Made by a program: the position numbers and the translations under genes
Shown: positions 44,931 through 54,217 of the stretch, piece after piece
Layout: each line of letters starts with the position of its first letter
Numbering within the stretch: position 1 is the first letter of the stretch
Assembly: GCF_003150675.1 (NCBI RefSeq)
Contig: NZ_QGGB01000007.1
Coordinates: forward strand, 248,001-312,000
Direction of reading: 5' to 3'
Length of the DNA stretch: 64,000 bases
Origin: Rhodohalobacter mucosus
GTDB taxonomy: Bacteria; Bacteroidota; Rhodothermia; Balneolales; Balneolaceae
Notes under the pieces: model-generated
What the model saw: only the letters and a program-made list of their open reading frames with translations
Told to the model about the DNA's origin: nothing
Databases searched by the model: none

Positions 44931-47621
44931 TTACGATCCCAGCCAATAGGAGAATTTGACCAGGAAGGTGTGAGTGGCCGGCGTGCTGAAAAGATCGCTG
45001 AATGTATCGCCTACGTCCAGGCTGCCGCTGTTACGGTAACCAGATCGGGCCTGCGACCAAACAAAAAAGATGGTGGACCCCGGGCGATATTCCCATCGGA
45101 CTACGGCATTTCCGAGCAGCGAATGGATATTAAAATCGGGATTTGGGAGCTGAAATGCATTGCTTGAACCGGCGGGACTCACTTCATAGCGGTTGCTTGC
45201 CGGGTTAAACGATATGTTCCCGGTATCTTCACCGTATACCTCATAATCCATAGAGCCGGGACGGTCTAACTCTTTAAACCCGCTGAAATGTCCGGATGAA
45301 ATAAACGGCTGTGCAAACATCTGGAAGCTGAGAGAGGGACTGAATGTCCACTCCATTCGTACGGTCGCGGAAACTGTCTGCTGACGGAGGTCTGCAAAGA
45401 CGTACCTGTTCCCAAACGTGGCTGTCTTCTCGGGGGTTGCTACGCTCGACACATACTGGGTTTTATTTTCTCTCACGGAAAATGTCGGTTCAACGGAGAT
45501 GTTTGCGGCAGGGTGAGGCCGGTACTGAAAGCGTACAGAACCGGTTCCTGAAAAACCGCCAAGTTCATCTGCTTGCCGCCGGGCAAGAATGCGAACCCGC
45601 AGGGCTTTTCTGTTATCTGAACTGAGTATCATTGCAGATGACATAGAAGCGGGTCGTCGTGCAACGGGCCCGCCTCTGGTCAGCTTGTCGTCGACGGAGC
45701 GCACAGAAGCAAAAACCTCCGTATTGAGCGACCAGAAGTTGCTGAAGCGGAATGATCCTCCAACCCCGTGCAAATTATTCACGTAGTCTCCACCCGAGTT
45801 GAATGTATTGGCAGAAAACAGATACGTGTTGAAGTTGCGAAGCCAGCCCAGGCCGGAATTGGGCTGCTGATAGATCTGCATGGCGGTTGTGGTTGTCCGG
45901 TCTGCTATGGTCTGAAAACCAAGGTCATTCACTTCAAAGCCCGGGGTGACGTGATAGGCACGAACCTGCGAAATCCAGTGTCTTGTTTGGCGGGTAATCA
46001 TTACATCCCCATACATTCCGGAAAGAGAGGTTTTTTTTTCATTCAGTGAAAGGTTGTCCGCATCGGGCCTCTGAAAGTAGCGTGCACTGCTTAGCTGCAG
46101 AGAACGAATTACTTCGCTGCTGCCGCTTACATGGCTGGCTGCAAACCGTCCGCTGATCATGTATTTGTTATTATTCCAGCGGTGCTGGCCATCCATTCCT
46201 GCCGTAAAGGCGTTGTCGGCAAGCAACCTGGTGAGGTTGGGGTCACTGTTTTCGCGAAGCACGGAATTGAAGATGATTCCGGCTACGCTGTTGCCGTCAT
46301 TGAAATCCCGCTGAAAGCGAGCTACACTATAGTTTGTAAACGGCTCTACGCTTGCTGAAAGGGTTTCACCGCTGCCATTGGTGTAGGCTGCCTGCTGTTC
46401 CGTGGTTACGGCGTTCAGAAAACCCAAAGACCAGCCACCCGATGTTTTGCCGCTTAGCTTCACCGCACCGATAATAGGCGTTGATTCCGGCATGTTACTG
46501 AATTCGGCTCCGGAGGGAATACGGCCCTGTGGCGCCCTGCCGATTCTTCTGGAGTAAAAAATGGTGGGTACATCACCCAAACGCAGCATGCTGTTGGTGC
46601 TGAAATCGAAAATTTCAGTTCCCTCAAGGAAAAAGGGCCTCCGCTCTGAAAAGAACGTTTCAAATGCTGTCAGGTTCACCTCAGCCGGGTCTGCCTCAAC
46701 CTGGCCAAAGTCCGGATTAAGGGTAGCGCTCAGCGTAAGGTTGGATGTAAGCCCGTAGGTAACATCTGCTCCTGCCTGCAGGGAGGATTCATATTCATTC
46801 AAAAATGGATTGCCGTTCGAAAAAGGTGAGCGATTTAACTGTGATGAGAGGTATGGAACAATTTCCAGCTGGTTCTTTTTCGGCAGATTATTGAGTTCCG
46901 TTAGCCTTCCGAACTTAGATACAATTCCTGCATCATCGGGCGGCGTGGGCGCCCAGTACGACTCTTCATCACGGTCTGCAATATACCGGGAAAAGTTAAC
47001 TCCCCATCCTTCGCGCATCTCCTCAGATGACTCATCATATCGCAGCTGGGAAAGCGGTATTCTCATCTCAAGGGTCCATACATTGTTTTCAATAACAGAT
47101 TTACCCTGCCATACGGCATTCCAGCTGATATCCTCCCGGCTGTCATTGTAAATCAGCACATCCTTTTGGACACCGCGCGGGTTGAGTGCAAATACAAATG
47201 CGGTGCGCTGGTCGTTATAGCTGTCGATGCCCGCAAAAAACCAGTCGCTGTATCCGTCTCCGTCTCTTCTGAAAAGAGTCGAAGCAATTGAGTCGGCAGA
47301 ACTGTAACGGAGAGTGGCACCAATGTATATCGCGTCATCATCATACAGAATCTTTACGTCAGTCTGTTCAGAAGAGGGTTTGCCGGTGTCGGGTGTTCTC
47401 TGTGTGAATCCGCTGATAGTTTCGGACTGCTGCCAGGCTGACTCATCCAGTATCCCGTCAAGCTTTACGGACCCTTTTTCCAGGTGGGTCGCCTTGTAGG
47501 TAAAAACGGTGGACGGCTTGTGCGGACCAAGATCTGTGGAGTCAGGATCATCTGTATCAGCAGGTGCAAAAGCCAGAGCGGAAATGGCCGCTAAAATGAT
47601 AATAGATATTGTAGATTTCAT
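44931..47621 (-). CDS. DUF5916 outer-membrane protein with CBM9-like domain
   Basis: The 896-residue protein has a signal peptide (IIILAAISALAFAPA), a CBM9-like beta domain (KLDGILDESAWQQSETISGFTQRTPDTG split over about 50-75, WTLEMRIPLSQL) and a long C-terminal beta-barrel-like region with alternating hydrophobic strands ending FLVKFSYWLGS, including FFSERRPFFLEGTEIFDF. This is the DUF5916 layout common in Bacteroidota-type genomes. It is presumably an outer-membrane barrel of unknown substrate. Confidence 0.9.
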   Translation of the reverse strand: MKSTISIIILAAISALAFAPADTDDPDSTDLGPHKPSTVFTYKATHLEKGSVKLDGILDESAWQQSETISGFTQRTPDTGKPSSEQTDVKILYDDDAIYIGATLRYSSADSIASTLFRRDGDGYSDWFFAGIDSYNDQRTAFVFALNPRGVQKDVLIYNDSREDISWNAVWQGKSVIENNVWTLEMRIPLSQLRYDESSEEMREGWGVNFSRYIADRDEESYWAPTPPDDAGIVSKFGRLTELNNLPKKNQLEIVPYLSSQLNRSPFSNGNPFLNEYESSLQAGADVTYGLTSNLTLSATLNPDFGQVEADPAEVNLTAFETFFSERRPFFLEGTEIFDFSTNSMLRLGDVPTIFYSRRIGRAPQGRIPSGAEFSNMPESTPIIGAVKLSGKTSGGWSLGFLNAVTTEQQAAYTNGSGETLSASVEPFTNYSVARFQRDFNDGNSVAGIIFNSVLRENSDPNLTRLLADNAFTAGMDGQHRWNNNKYMISGRFAASHVSGSSEVIRSLQLSSARYFQRPDADNLSLNEKKTSLSGMYGDVMITRQTRHWISQVRAYHVTPGFEVNDLGFQTIADRTTTTAMQIYQQPNSGLGWLRNFNTYLFSANTFNSGGDYVNNLHGVGGSFRFSNFWSLNTEVFASVRSVDDKLTRGGPVARRPASMSSAMILSSDNRKALRVRILARRQADELGGFSGTGSVRFQYRPHPAANISVEPTFSVRENKTQYVSSVATPEKTATFGNRYVFADLRQQTVSATVRMEWTFSPSLSFQMFAQPFISSGHFSGFKELDRPGSMDYEVYGEDTGNISFNPASNRYEVSPAGSSNAFQLPNPDFNIHSLLGNAVVRWEYRPGSTIFFVWSQARSGYRNSGSLDVGDTFSDLFSTPATHTFLVKFSYWLGS

Positions 47622-47927
47622 GATAGGGTAGATTTATTGATAGATCACACATCGAAGAGAGGAGCGCCGGCAAGTTCTCCAATCCTCTTGCTGGCAATCG
47701 ATTACGGGATGCCGCCCGAATAAGTTTCAAAATTATTTCAGAGGGTATCTTTGCTGTTCAGAAACAGAACAGTAGAAGGAAATTGCGGAGAAATCATTTG
47801 GATGAACCGAAATGAATAACCAAAAGAATACGCCTGCACAGATTTGGATAGGTATATAAATAAACGATACGAACTGCTTATCCGTTATGTATAGAAAGGC
47901 TAACAGCAACGAAAAACAGGAGAAACC
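47622..47927. other. Divergent gap with a leader hairpin
   Basis: The 306-base region upstream of both DUF5916 and the CsbD gene has one strong stem, GCCGGCAAG (47666-47674) with CTTGCTGGC (47687-47695), within the likely DUF5916 leader. An AACAGGAGAAACC ribosome-binding-like stretch precedes the CsbD start. Nothing else is evident. Confidence 0.5.
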
Positions 47928-48146
47928 ATGAGTAATCTGGACCTAAAAGGAAGCTGGAATGAACTGAAGGGAAAACTGAAACAGGAGTACGGGGAGCTTA
48001 CCGATGACGATCTTGCTTACGTTGAGGGCAAGGAAGATGAGCTGATTGGCAGAATTCAAAAAAGACTTGGTAAAAAACGCGAAGAGATTGCGGCTGAGAT
48101 TAAAGACTGGCTTGAGGAGTTTGAGGGAGAGCAAGAAAAGGCATAA
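47928..48146 (+). CDS. CsbD family small stress protein
   Basis: The 72-residue acidic, helical protein has the CsbD pattern: LKGSWNELKGKLKQEYGELTDDD and EGKEDELIGRIQKRLGKKREEIAAEIKDWL. CsbD-like proteins are small general-stress proteins of unknown mechanism. A good AGGAG precedes the ATG. It is monocistronic or linked to a possible 25-residue ORF just downstream. Confidence 0.93.
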   Translation: MSNLDLKGSWNELKGKLKQEYGELTDDDLAYVEGKEDELIGRIQKRLGKKREEIAAEIKDWLEEFEGEQEKA

Positions 48147-48166
48147 TCAGTTAAAATCGGCCGGAA

Positions 48167-48244
48167 ATGGATAACATTTCTTCAATAAGAGTTTTTCTTA
48201 AGTTTTCAGTTATCGTATTGCTTCTGCTTACAGCCGGTGTTTAG
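48167..48244 (+). CDS. Possible 25-residue hydrophobic peptide
   Basis: An ORF begins at ATG 48167, 20 bases after CsbD, and encodes a short polar N-terminus (MDNISSIRVFLKF) and a hydrophobic helix (SVIVLLLLTAGV). Length and composition fit a single-span membrane microprotein, but there is no homologue I recognise and it could be chance or the remnant of a longer gene. A hairpin CACCG/CGGTG lies 16 bases after it. Confidence 0.3.
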   Translation: MDNISSIRVFLKFSVIVLLLLTAGV

Positions 48245-48361
48245 GCTACTGGCATGCACACCGTTTTTCACGGTGCGAATAAGCCATTCGAATTATGCAA
48301 CAGACATAGGCGGGCAGCCAAAATGATCTGAAAGCAGCAAATTTAATCTTGAGCAGGAAGG

Positions 48362-48829
48362 CTATATCCTCTTTATCCGGGTCTTGGTGAATGTAAGCAG
48401 AACGTCTCCGTCAGGTTTCAGCAGTGAAAGCTCTGTAAAGTCCTCATTGAATTGATAATGAGTGACGGTATTCAGCCTGTCGAAAAACGCTGTCTCGGAA
48501 GCCTGGTTGACGCATGTCATTTGGGTGGCAACAATATCACCGAATGTGAGAGTACCATCATCGCCGGGCAGATATGCGCCTGAAAAACGGTTGCATCCTC
48601 CTGAACCAAAAATTCGGTTCTCCTCCAGACCGAAAATAAGCATTGGAATCTCTTCCGCGGATGTTGCCTCTTGAGAAAGTTTGGTATCTGATGACCCAAT
48701 CAGCTGCCATTCCGTATTAAAGAACTGATCCGGAAGGCCGGTTTTTTCGATGGTACTTTGATTGGCTGCCGTACTGCATCCGGTGAGGACTGCAAACAGC
48801 ATCAGGACGATGACAATGGGTAAACGCAT
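48362..48829 (-). CDS. META domain lipoprotein
   Basis: Starting at ATG 48829, the 155-residue protein has a lipoprotein signal (LFAVLTGCSTAAN) and a META/HslJ-like domain (FFNTEWQLIGSSD, FGSGGCNRFSGAYLPGDDGTLTFGDIVATQMTCV spread over about 75-110), with the conserved GGCNRFSG. META domains occur in heat-inducible or secreted proteins of unclear function. It is anchored in a membrane of the envelope. Confidence 0.88.
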   Translation of the reverse strand: MRLPIVIVLMLFAVLTGCSTAANQSTIEKTGLPDQFFNTEWQLIGSSDTKLSQEATSAEEIPMLIFGLEENRIFGSGGCNRFSGAYLPGDDGTLTFGDIVATQMTCVNQASETAFFDRLNTVTHYQFNEDFTELSLLKPDGDVLLTFTKTRIKRI

Positions 48830-48951
48830 GATAAACGAAGTGGCAAAGAGAGATAAAAAGTTACATTCTACAGATCCTTTCACTCATGCTATGTAAAAAA
48901 GTTCCCTTGGAAGGATGTATTTGAGAAGAAATAGAAGAAACGGATCAGACC

Positions 48952-49398
48952 CTATTTTTCTTCCAGAACTCTTCGCAGATAGTTGATCTGTCCCAGGTGA
49001 TAGGAGAGGTGCGTGGAGAGATGAATCAGCATAAAAGAGGTGGTCATCTCATATCCGAATACGGGTTCGGGATACGGCTTGGACAGATCACGCTCACTTA
49101 GACTGCGAAGGGTTTGTGAAACCGTTTGGCTTGCCTTATCCAGGCCTTCCAGAAGTTCTGCAACCTGCACATTCTTTGAGTCGAATTCTGCAGTGCGGTT
49201 CCGCACATAGCCTGTATTACCGAGAATGCTCCCGATGTAGTGATTCAGGTTGCCCGTCAGGTGCAGGGCAAGATTGCCTGCTGAATTGGAAATACGGCCG
49301 GTTGTTTTCCAGAGGTTTTCTTCTTTCTGAAAGGATTCGATTTCCAGTTTCAGTTTTTGAAGATCCCGTTCAAAAATTGTGATGAGCTCCCGGATCAT
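48952..49398 (-). CDS. DinB/DUF1572 family protein
   Basis: The 148-residue four-helix protein resembles the DinB/YfiT group, with the metal-binding histidines in LTGNLNHYIGSI and LIHLSTHLSYHLGQI in the expected helices. Members are metal-dependent, often thiol or transferase enzymes of unclear substrate. It is monocistronic and soluble. Confidence 0.85.
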   Translation of the reverse strand: MIRELITIFERDLQKLKLEIESFQKEENLWKTTGRISNSAGNLALHLTGNLNHYIGSILGNTGYVRNRTAEFDSKNVQVAELLEGLDKASQTVSQTLRSLSERDLSKPYPEPVFGYEMTTSFMLIHLSTHLSYHLGQINYLRRVLEEK

Positions 49399-49659
49399 AG
49401 GTCAGATCTGTTTTGGTTCGTTGAGAAGTTGAGTTGCAGACAGAATACCCCGCTCTTGCGAAATATAAAACAGAAAGATGATGTTTTTGGATAATCTGAA
49501 ACCAAACAATTGTCCAGCGGGATGGCGGTAACGGAAGGTACAGGATTTCTCCGGTTTAACTTGAATATTGACTTACATGGAAATTATTTCTAACTGTTCA
49601 TCCTGACAGAAAAAGAACCGGTATTTATTAGCTCCGAAAAATATAACCTTCGTTTTCTT

Positions 49660-50292
49660 ATGACAATAACACAAAAGCTTCGACACGCTTTTCCTCGCCT
49701 GAATGATGAATTGATTTCGGAAATTGAGTCGAGTGCCCTTAAGAAAGATATCCCCAAAGGCACCGAAATATTGAGAGAGGGCCAGTATGTGTCGGCCGTA
49801 CCGATTGTTCTGAGCGGGCTTATCAAAGTCTACAAACAGTATGAAGCTAGAGACCTGCTGCTTTATTATATCAAGCCGAATGAAAGCTGCATTATGTCGT
49901 TTGCAGCCGGTTTAAGAAACGAACCGAGCAATGTTTTCGCCTTAACAGAAGAGAACACCACAGCCCTTCTGCTGCCGGTTGATAAGATATCGGGGTGGAT
50001 GAACCGGTACCCGGACCTGAACTCCCTTTTTTTCCAGCAGTACAACCTGCGTTACGCTGAACTGCTCGAGACCATTCAGAATGTACTGTTCAATAAAATG
50101 GATCAGCGCCTCTATGATTATCTCAGGGAAAAATCGGAGCTGCTAAACAAGAACCCGTTGAAAATCTCCCACAGGCAAATTGCAGCCGATTTGGGAACTG
50201 CGCGGGAGGTGGTGAGCAGGGTTATGAAAAAGCTCGAAAATGAAGGGAAACTGGAGCAGAATACGGATGGAATTAAAATTTCAGGGTTGTGA
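49660..50292 (+). CDS. Crp/Fnr family transcription regulator
   Basis: The 210-residue protein has a cyclic-nucleotide-binding-like domain (ILREGQYVSAVPIVLSGLIKVYK, about 36-60) and a Crp-type winged helix (KISHRQIAADLGTAREVVSRVMKKLE) at the C-terminus. The N-terminal Fnr cysteines are not present, so it is not an iron-sulfur oxygen sensor of the Fnr kind. A small DUF2892 gene follows on the same strand 138 bases later and may be its target. Confidence 0.9.
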   Translation: MTITQKLRHAFPRLNDELISEIESSALKKDIPKGTEILREGQYVSAVPIVLSGLIKVYKQYEARDLLLYYIKPNESCIMSFAAGLRNEPSNVFALTEENTTALLLPVDKISGWMNRYPDLNSLFFQQYNLRYAELLETIQNVLFNKMDQRLYDYLREKSELLNKNPLKISHRQIAADLGTAREVVSRVMKKLENEGKLEQNTDGIKISGL

Positions 50293-50430
50293 CTTTGGTC
50301 ACTGAAGCGGGGATGTAAGGAGTGTATGTTCTGGTAAGAAAGATGTAGTGAGGGTATTAAAAGCTCTCACAAATCAGTCGCCTGCAAATGTTTGATCACA
50401 GGCGACAATTCTTTGATTCAAAACCTGAAC

Positions 50431-50667
50431 ATGAAAAATACCGGAACAATGAAAAAAAATATGGGAAGTGCAGACCGCATTATCAGAGTGATTTTGGCTG
50501 CCGTAGTTGCAACACTCTACTTTACAAACGTAATCACGGGAACGCTGGGAATCGTACTGATGGTGGTTGCCGCTGTTTTTGTTCTTACCAGCCTGATCAG
50601 TTTTTGTCCGCTTTATGCTCCTTTTGGACTTAAAACCTGTGCAGTGAAAAGTGATCAGACGGCTTAA
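50431..50667 (+). CDS. DUF2892 small membrane protein (second copy)
   Basis: From ATG 50431 the 78-residue protein has two hydrophobic segments (about 18-35 and 40-58) and the family end SFCPLYAPFGL. It resembles the copy at 32709-32915. A Crp/Fnr gene precedes it, a pairing often seen for DUF2892/rhodanese genes. Alternative starts at 50392 and 50449 exist; the family homology starts at MGSADRIIRVILAA. Confidence 0.85.
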   Translation: MKNTGTMKKNMGSADRIIRVILAAVVATLYFTNVITGTLGIVLMVVAAVFVLTSLISFCPLYAPFGLKTCAVKSDQTA

Positions 50668-50799
50668 ACTGGCTTGGTTTGAAGCAGAATTTAGCGGCTC
50701 AGCCGGGATTGTTCTATAGCTTGAATCCGGAGGCAAAGAGGGTGGTGGAAAAGCAATAAGATTATGATTCAACATGATCCTTATTGGAATTGAATCGAA

Positions 50800-52020
50800 T
50801 CACTCTCTTCTCAATGCATCAATTGGGTTTAACTGGCTCGCCTTCCAGGCAGGAAAGGTACCGAAGAGTATTCCGATAAACATTGATATAACGGTAATTA
50901 GGCCTATCGTGAGAAGCGAGAATGCGGGGCTAAAAGAAACCTCAACGATTCTGTGGACTATGGGGACCACCGCAAGTGATACCAATATTCCAAACAGGAT
51001 TCCGACCACTGTCCCGAAGAGGGAGATTACCATCGATTCGGACAGAAACTGGATATAAATATCCCGCTTTCTTGAACCGACGGCTTTACGAACTCCAATT
51101 TCTTTGGTTCTCTGGGTCACAGAAATCAGCAGTACATTCATTACCCCCACGCCACCAACCACTACGGAAATACCGACGATTAGTCCCATGATAATTCTGA
51201 AGAGCTGAAAGCCCTGCATTGTCTGAGATACACGAAAATCCTGACTGAAGATCCTGAAATCATTGTCGGTATATGGGGAGGAAGCAAGCCATTCGGTTAT
51301 GGATTCTTTGATCACCGGGACATCTGCAACATCCGTTGCTTCAAGGGCTATAAACGGTGGATTATCGAGCAGCAACTCCCCCTTCAGGTGATCTATCGGC
51401 ACCACCAGTTCAGGGCTTGGTGAATAACCGTCCACAATCCCTATCACTTCAAAGTTCACGCCGTCCAGGGTCAGCCCGGAACCGACAATTTCTTCCGGCT
51501 GATATGACGGGCCGCCAATTCGCGCGGCCAGGGTTGTATCCACAACGGCAACCCGGCGCTCAAAATCCGTGGAATCTTTTCCAAAGAAATGGGTACCGTA
51601 ATTAACGATGAATTTATCCGTGTTCCCGGAGTCCGAATAATAGACCAGTGAACCGGTGGTCTGTTTCCCTATGATTATTTCTCTTGCCACCTCTGAAACT
51701 CTGAAAGATGATACCGGTACTGTAATATTGGAGATCAGCTCACGATGAATGCTGCGCGTAAGAATAGCCGGATCTGCTTTTTTGATCGAAACGCCATCAA
51801 TAGTCTCTGAAGTTGCGCTTGAAACCTCCACAACTTTCACCGAAGTTGTATTGCTGATCTGCTCTCTTGCATATTTTTCAAGCCCGTCGATCATGGACAG
51901 GATCACAATAAGAGCTGAAACTCCAATGATAATCCCGAGTACAGAAAGAAGCGTATGGAAAAAATTGGTGCGGATATTTTCCAGGGCATACAGCAGGGCG
52001 GATTGGAAGGATTTCAGCAT
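50800..52020 (-). CDS. MacB-type ABC transporter permease
   Basis: The 406-residue protein has an N-terminal membrane segment (about 20-45), a MacB-type periplasmic core domain (about 45-260) and three C-terminal segments of the FtsX domain (LFRIIMGLIVGISVVVGGVGVMNVLL, KEIGVRKAVGSRKRDI). Such permeases with an ATPase and an HlyD adaptor make mechanotransmission exporters. Here no ATPase or adaptor is adjacent; a complete set of a related type lies at 57249-60279. Confidence 0.9.
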   Translation of the reverse strand: MLKSFQSALLYALENIRTNFFHTLLSVLGIIIGVSALIVILSMIDGLEKYAREQISNTTSVKVVEVSSATSETIDGVSIKKADPAILTRSIHRELISNITVPVSSFRVSEVAREIIIGKQTTGSLVYYSDSGNTDKFIVNYGTHFFGKDSTDFERRVAVVDTTLAARIGGPSYQPEEIVGSGLTLDGVNFEVIGIVDGYSPSPELVVPIDHLKGELLLDNPPFIALEATDVADVPVIKESITEWLASSPYTDNDFRIFSQDFRVSQTMQGFQLFRIIMGLIVGISVVVGGVGVMNVLLISVTQRTKEIGVRKAVGSRKRDIYIQFLSESMVISLFGTVVGILFGILVSLAVVPIVHRIVEVSFSPAFSLLTIGLITVISMFIGILFGTFPAWKASQLNPIDALRRE

Positions 52021-52464
52021 GGGGATCCAAATTATGGGTTAAATCCTGAGTGAGAGCGTCAGGTTCCTCGGAATTTTTTTTAAAATGCAGAAATAGGTCA
52101 TAAATCAATCAATTCATGCATTTCAGGCGTTGTTCTAATGAATAAAACTGCCGGAACCAACAGGTCAATATCAGATGGATCCAACCGTTGGAAGATCTGT
52201 TTTGTTAAATCCATTATCTCAGATGATGCCTTTATGGCCCAGATGATTACGTTTTAGGGTAATACGGCACCGCTACCCAAAAAGTTATAAGGGCTTGTTA
52301 CTTTCCAACTTCATTTATAGGCAAGCATCCGGGTGTACCTTTTAAATTTTCCCGAAAAGAGAGCCGGCCGCCAATCGAAAAAGGGTGCGTTATGGCGGCA
52401 TTTATTACCTGATGGCAGTTCCGGTGTTGAAGATTGCACTAGGGCAGTTCGCAAATCCGTCACA
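52021..52464. other. Gene-free region, 444 bases
   Basis: Between the MacB-type permease start and the stop of the next minus-strand gene I find no ORF with coding character, repeat or strong terminator. It contains the permease promoter. It is the longest gap without an explanation in the window. Confidence 0.45.
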
Positions 52465-53349
52465 TTACTCTCTGAGATTGTTTCGAAGCTTGAAGGATTG
52501 AACATCAGAATCCTGATTATCATCAGGAATTTCAATTTCAGATGCAGATCTGCTCTTGCCTGAAGAACTCTCTTTACTCTTGCTAACCGAGGATTGTAAA
52601 ACAAAATCAGAAAGCTGCCTTGCGGTCTCGGCCACTTCATTTTTGTGCTTCTTCAGAAATTGTTTTGTTAAAAATCGCACGATCGGATAACATCCCAAAG
52701 CAAGCAGTAGTCCCGCCGTTATTCCCGGCCACTCAATTCCCAAAACGCTGGAACTTGTTAATCCACCCAGAACGGCAAATACTACAGCTACCGGAACAAG
52801 CGGAATGAGGTAATTCAGGGAGTTTCCCCACTCCAGGCCCATGAATCGGCGTTTGCTTACCCGAATGCGAAAGCGATCACCCCGGCGCTGCATCAACACC
52901 CGGGTAGAGTACATTCCCGCTTCCGTTTTGTAGTCCCACTCCGTGGTGCTTGCCGTTTTTGTTACTTTTGCCTTACCCTCGTGCGTACCCCAGAGATTAT
53001 CCCACCAGTTAAGCTCATCGGTGGTTCCATACATGTGGTTCAATTCTGTGACAAGCAAATCCACGGTTTCCCGCGAGGGCTGATAATCGAGCCAGACTTC
53101 GGATGAAATCTCTTCCCTGTTTACCCGTACACGCTCTTTTGGGTGCGTTTGCTCACTATCCAGTTCCAAGGCAGCTTTTACAATCAGCTCAGGGTCGAGC
53201 CCGGCTTCGGATGCAACGGCTTTCAATTCATCGATGGTCAGGCCGTTTCTGCCGCTATCCTTACCGGATACGGACCTTTCGGCTTCGAGTTCAGCAGCCC
53301 GTTTAATAAGCTTTTGAACTTCACCCTCATTAAAAATGCGGTCTGACAT
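52465..53349 (-). CDS. Membrane protein with N-terminal helical domain
   Basis: Starting at ATG 53349, the 294-residue protein begins with a helical module (EGEVQKLIKRAAELEAE..., LTIDELKAVASEAGLDPELIVKAALEL) that I recall from several unrelated proteins of Gemmatimonadetes and Bacteroidota, then a beta-rich part (WWDNLWGTHEGKAKVTKT, MQRRGDRFRIRVSKRR), two membrane segments (about 180-230) and a polar Ser-rich tail. The function is unknown. Confidence 0.7.
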   Translation of the reverse strand: MSDRIFNEGEVQKLIKRAAELEAERSVSGKDSGRNGLTIDELKAVASEAGLDPELIVKAALELDSEQTHPKERVRVNREEISSEVWLDYQPSRETVDLLVTELNHMYGTTDELNWWDNLWGTHEGKAKVTKTASTTEWDYKTEAGMYSTRVLMQRRGDRFRIRVSKRRFMGLEWGNSLNYLIPLVPVAVVFAVLGGLTSSSVLGIEWPGITAGLLLALGCYPIVRFLTKQFLKKHKNEVAETARQLSDFVLQSSVSKSKESSSGKSRSASEIEIPDDNQDSDVQSFKLRNNLRE

Positions 53350-53544
53350 GCAGAAGTGCTGTTTATTAACCATTGAATCGGAATTCACAATATATGTAAA
53401 CCAATGATATTTTACACTTTCAGGACACTTTTCCAGTATATATGTTTAGGAGCTTGTCTCATATTAACGTGAGTTTCCCGAGGGGATCCCTGCGGTGGAA
53501 GGGGGACACTCTTCAACAAACTCTTATATCGAACTGAGCTTATT

Positions 53545-54213
53545 CTAAAACAGGTACATTTGATAATAAATCACATACCCGCCCGCACCGATCAGAAGCC
53601 AGCCGGTAACCGTTTCCATATAGGGGAGAACCTTTCCGAGAAATTTCATCAGGAAATCCCTCGCCAGTACCGAGAGAAGGATCGCCCCGACCATCATCAG
53701 GCTCATGCCGCCGAAATAGGCCAGAAAATAGCCCGCGCCGGTAAATACGGAAGGCGCAGCCATCGCCTGGGTAGCCACCACCAGGAAAAGAGGGAAGAGG
53801 CAGCCCAATGAACCGATGGCATAGGCCGTACCGAAAAGAAAAGCTTCTTTCGATTCCGAACCTGCAGATGTTCGATTCACATTCAGGGTCATCGACACGC
53901 TCTTTCCGGCTGCCATCATTATTCCAAGTACAATGAGTATCCCGCCCATGCCCATGGTGATCCACTTCATATAGGCTTTCAATACCTGGGCTGCCAACAG
54001 AATGAAAACTCCTGCCAGGGCGTAAACAGCCAGAATGCCCAAAATGCTCAGAAAAGCGAGCTTTAGCCCGCGGATGAATCGTGATCTGCTGCCGGGTGCG
54101 TTATTTTCAGGCCGTGATATAAATGCTGTGATGTACGCCGGCAGGAGGGCAACTGCGCAGGGTGCCAGGAATGCCAGCACTCCCTGCATGAAGGAGAACG
54201 TGTAAAATTCCAT
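53545..54213 (-). CDS. CcdA-like thiol-disulfide transmembrane protein
   Basis: The 222-residue protein has six predicted membrane segments. The two conserved cysteines are in FLAPCAVALLPAY (segment 1) and GSLGCLFPLFLVV (segment 4), as in CcdA/DsbD membrane domains that carry electrons from cytoplasmic thioredoxin across the membrane. Its start is four bases after the stop of the TlpA-like gene, so the two form a transmembrane reductase and its probable client. Confidence 0.9.
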   Translation of the reverse strand: MEFYTFSFMQGVLAFLAPCAVALLPAYITAFISRPENNAPGSRSRFIRGLKLAFLSILGILAVYALAGVFILLAAQVLKAYMKWITMGMGGILIVLGIMMAAGKSVSMTLNVNRTSAGSESKEAFLFGTAYAIGSLGCLFPLFLVVATQAMAAPSVFTGAGYFLAYFGGMSLMMVGAILLSVLARDFLMKFLGKVLPYMETVTGWLLIGAGGYVIYYQMYLF

Positions 54214-54217
54214 TCTT

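Noticed and set aside
44838-45167. 109-codon plus-strand ORF
   Set aside because: It crosses the DUF5916 terminator and the opposite-strand coding end; its sequence is antisense of a beta-barrel gene.
52311-52640. 109-codon ORF on the minus strand
   Set aside because: It overlaps the end of the 52465-53349 gene in another frame and has a composition typical of a shadow frame.
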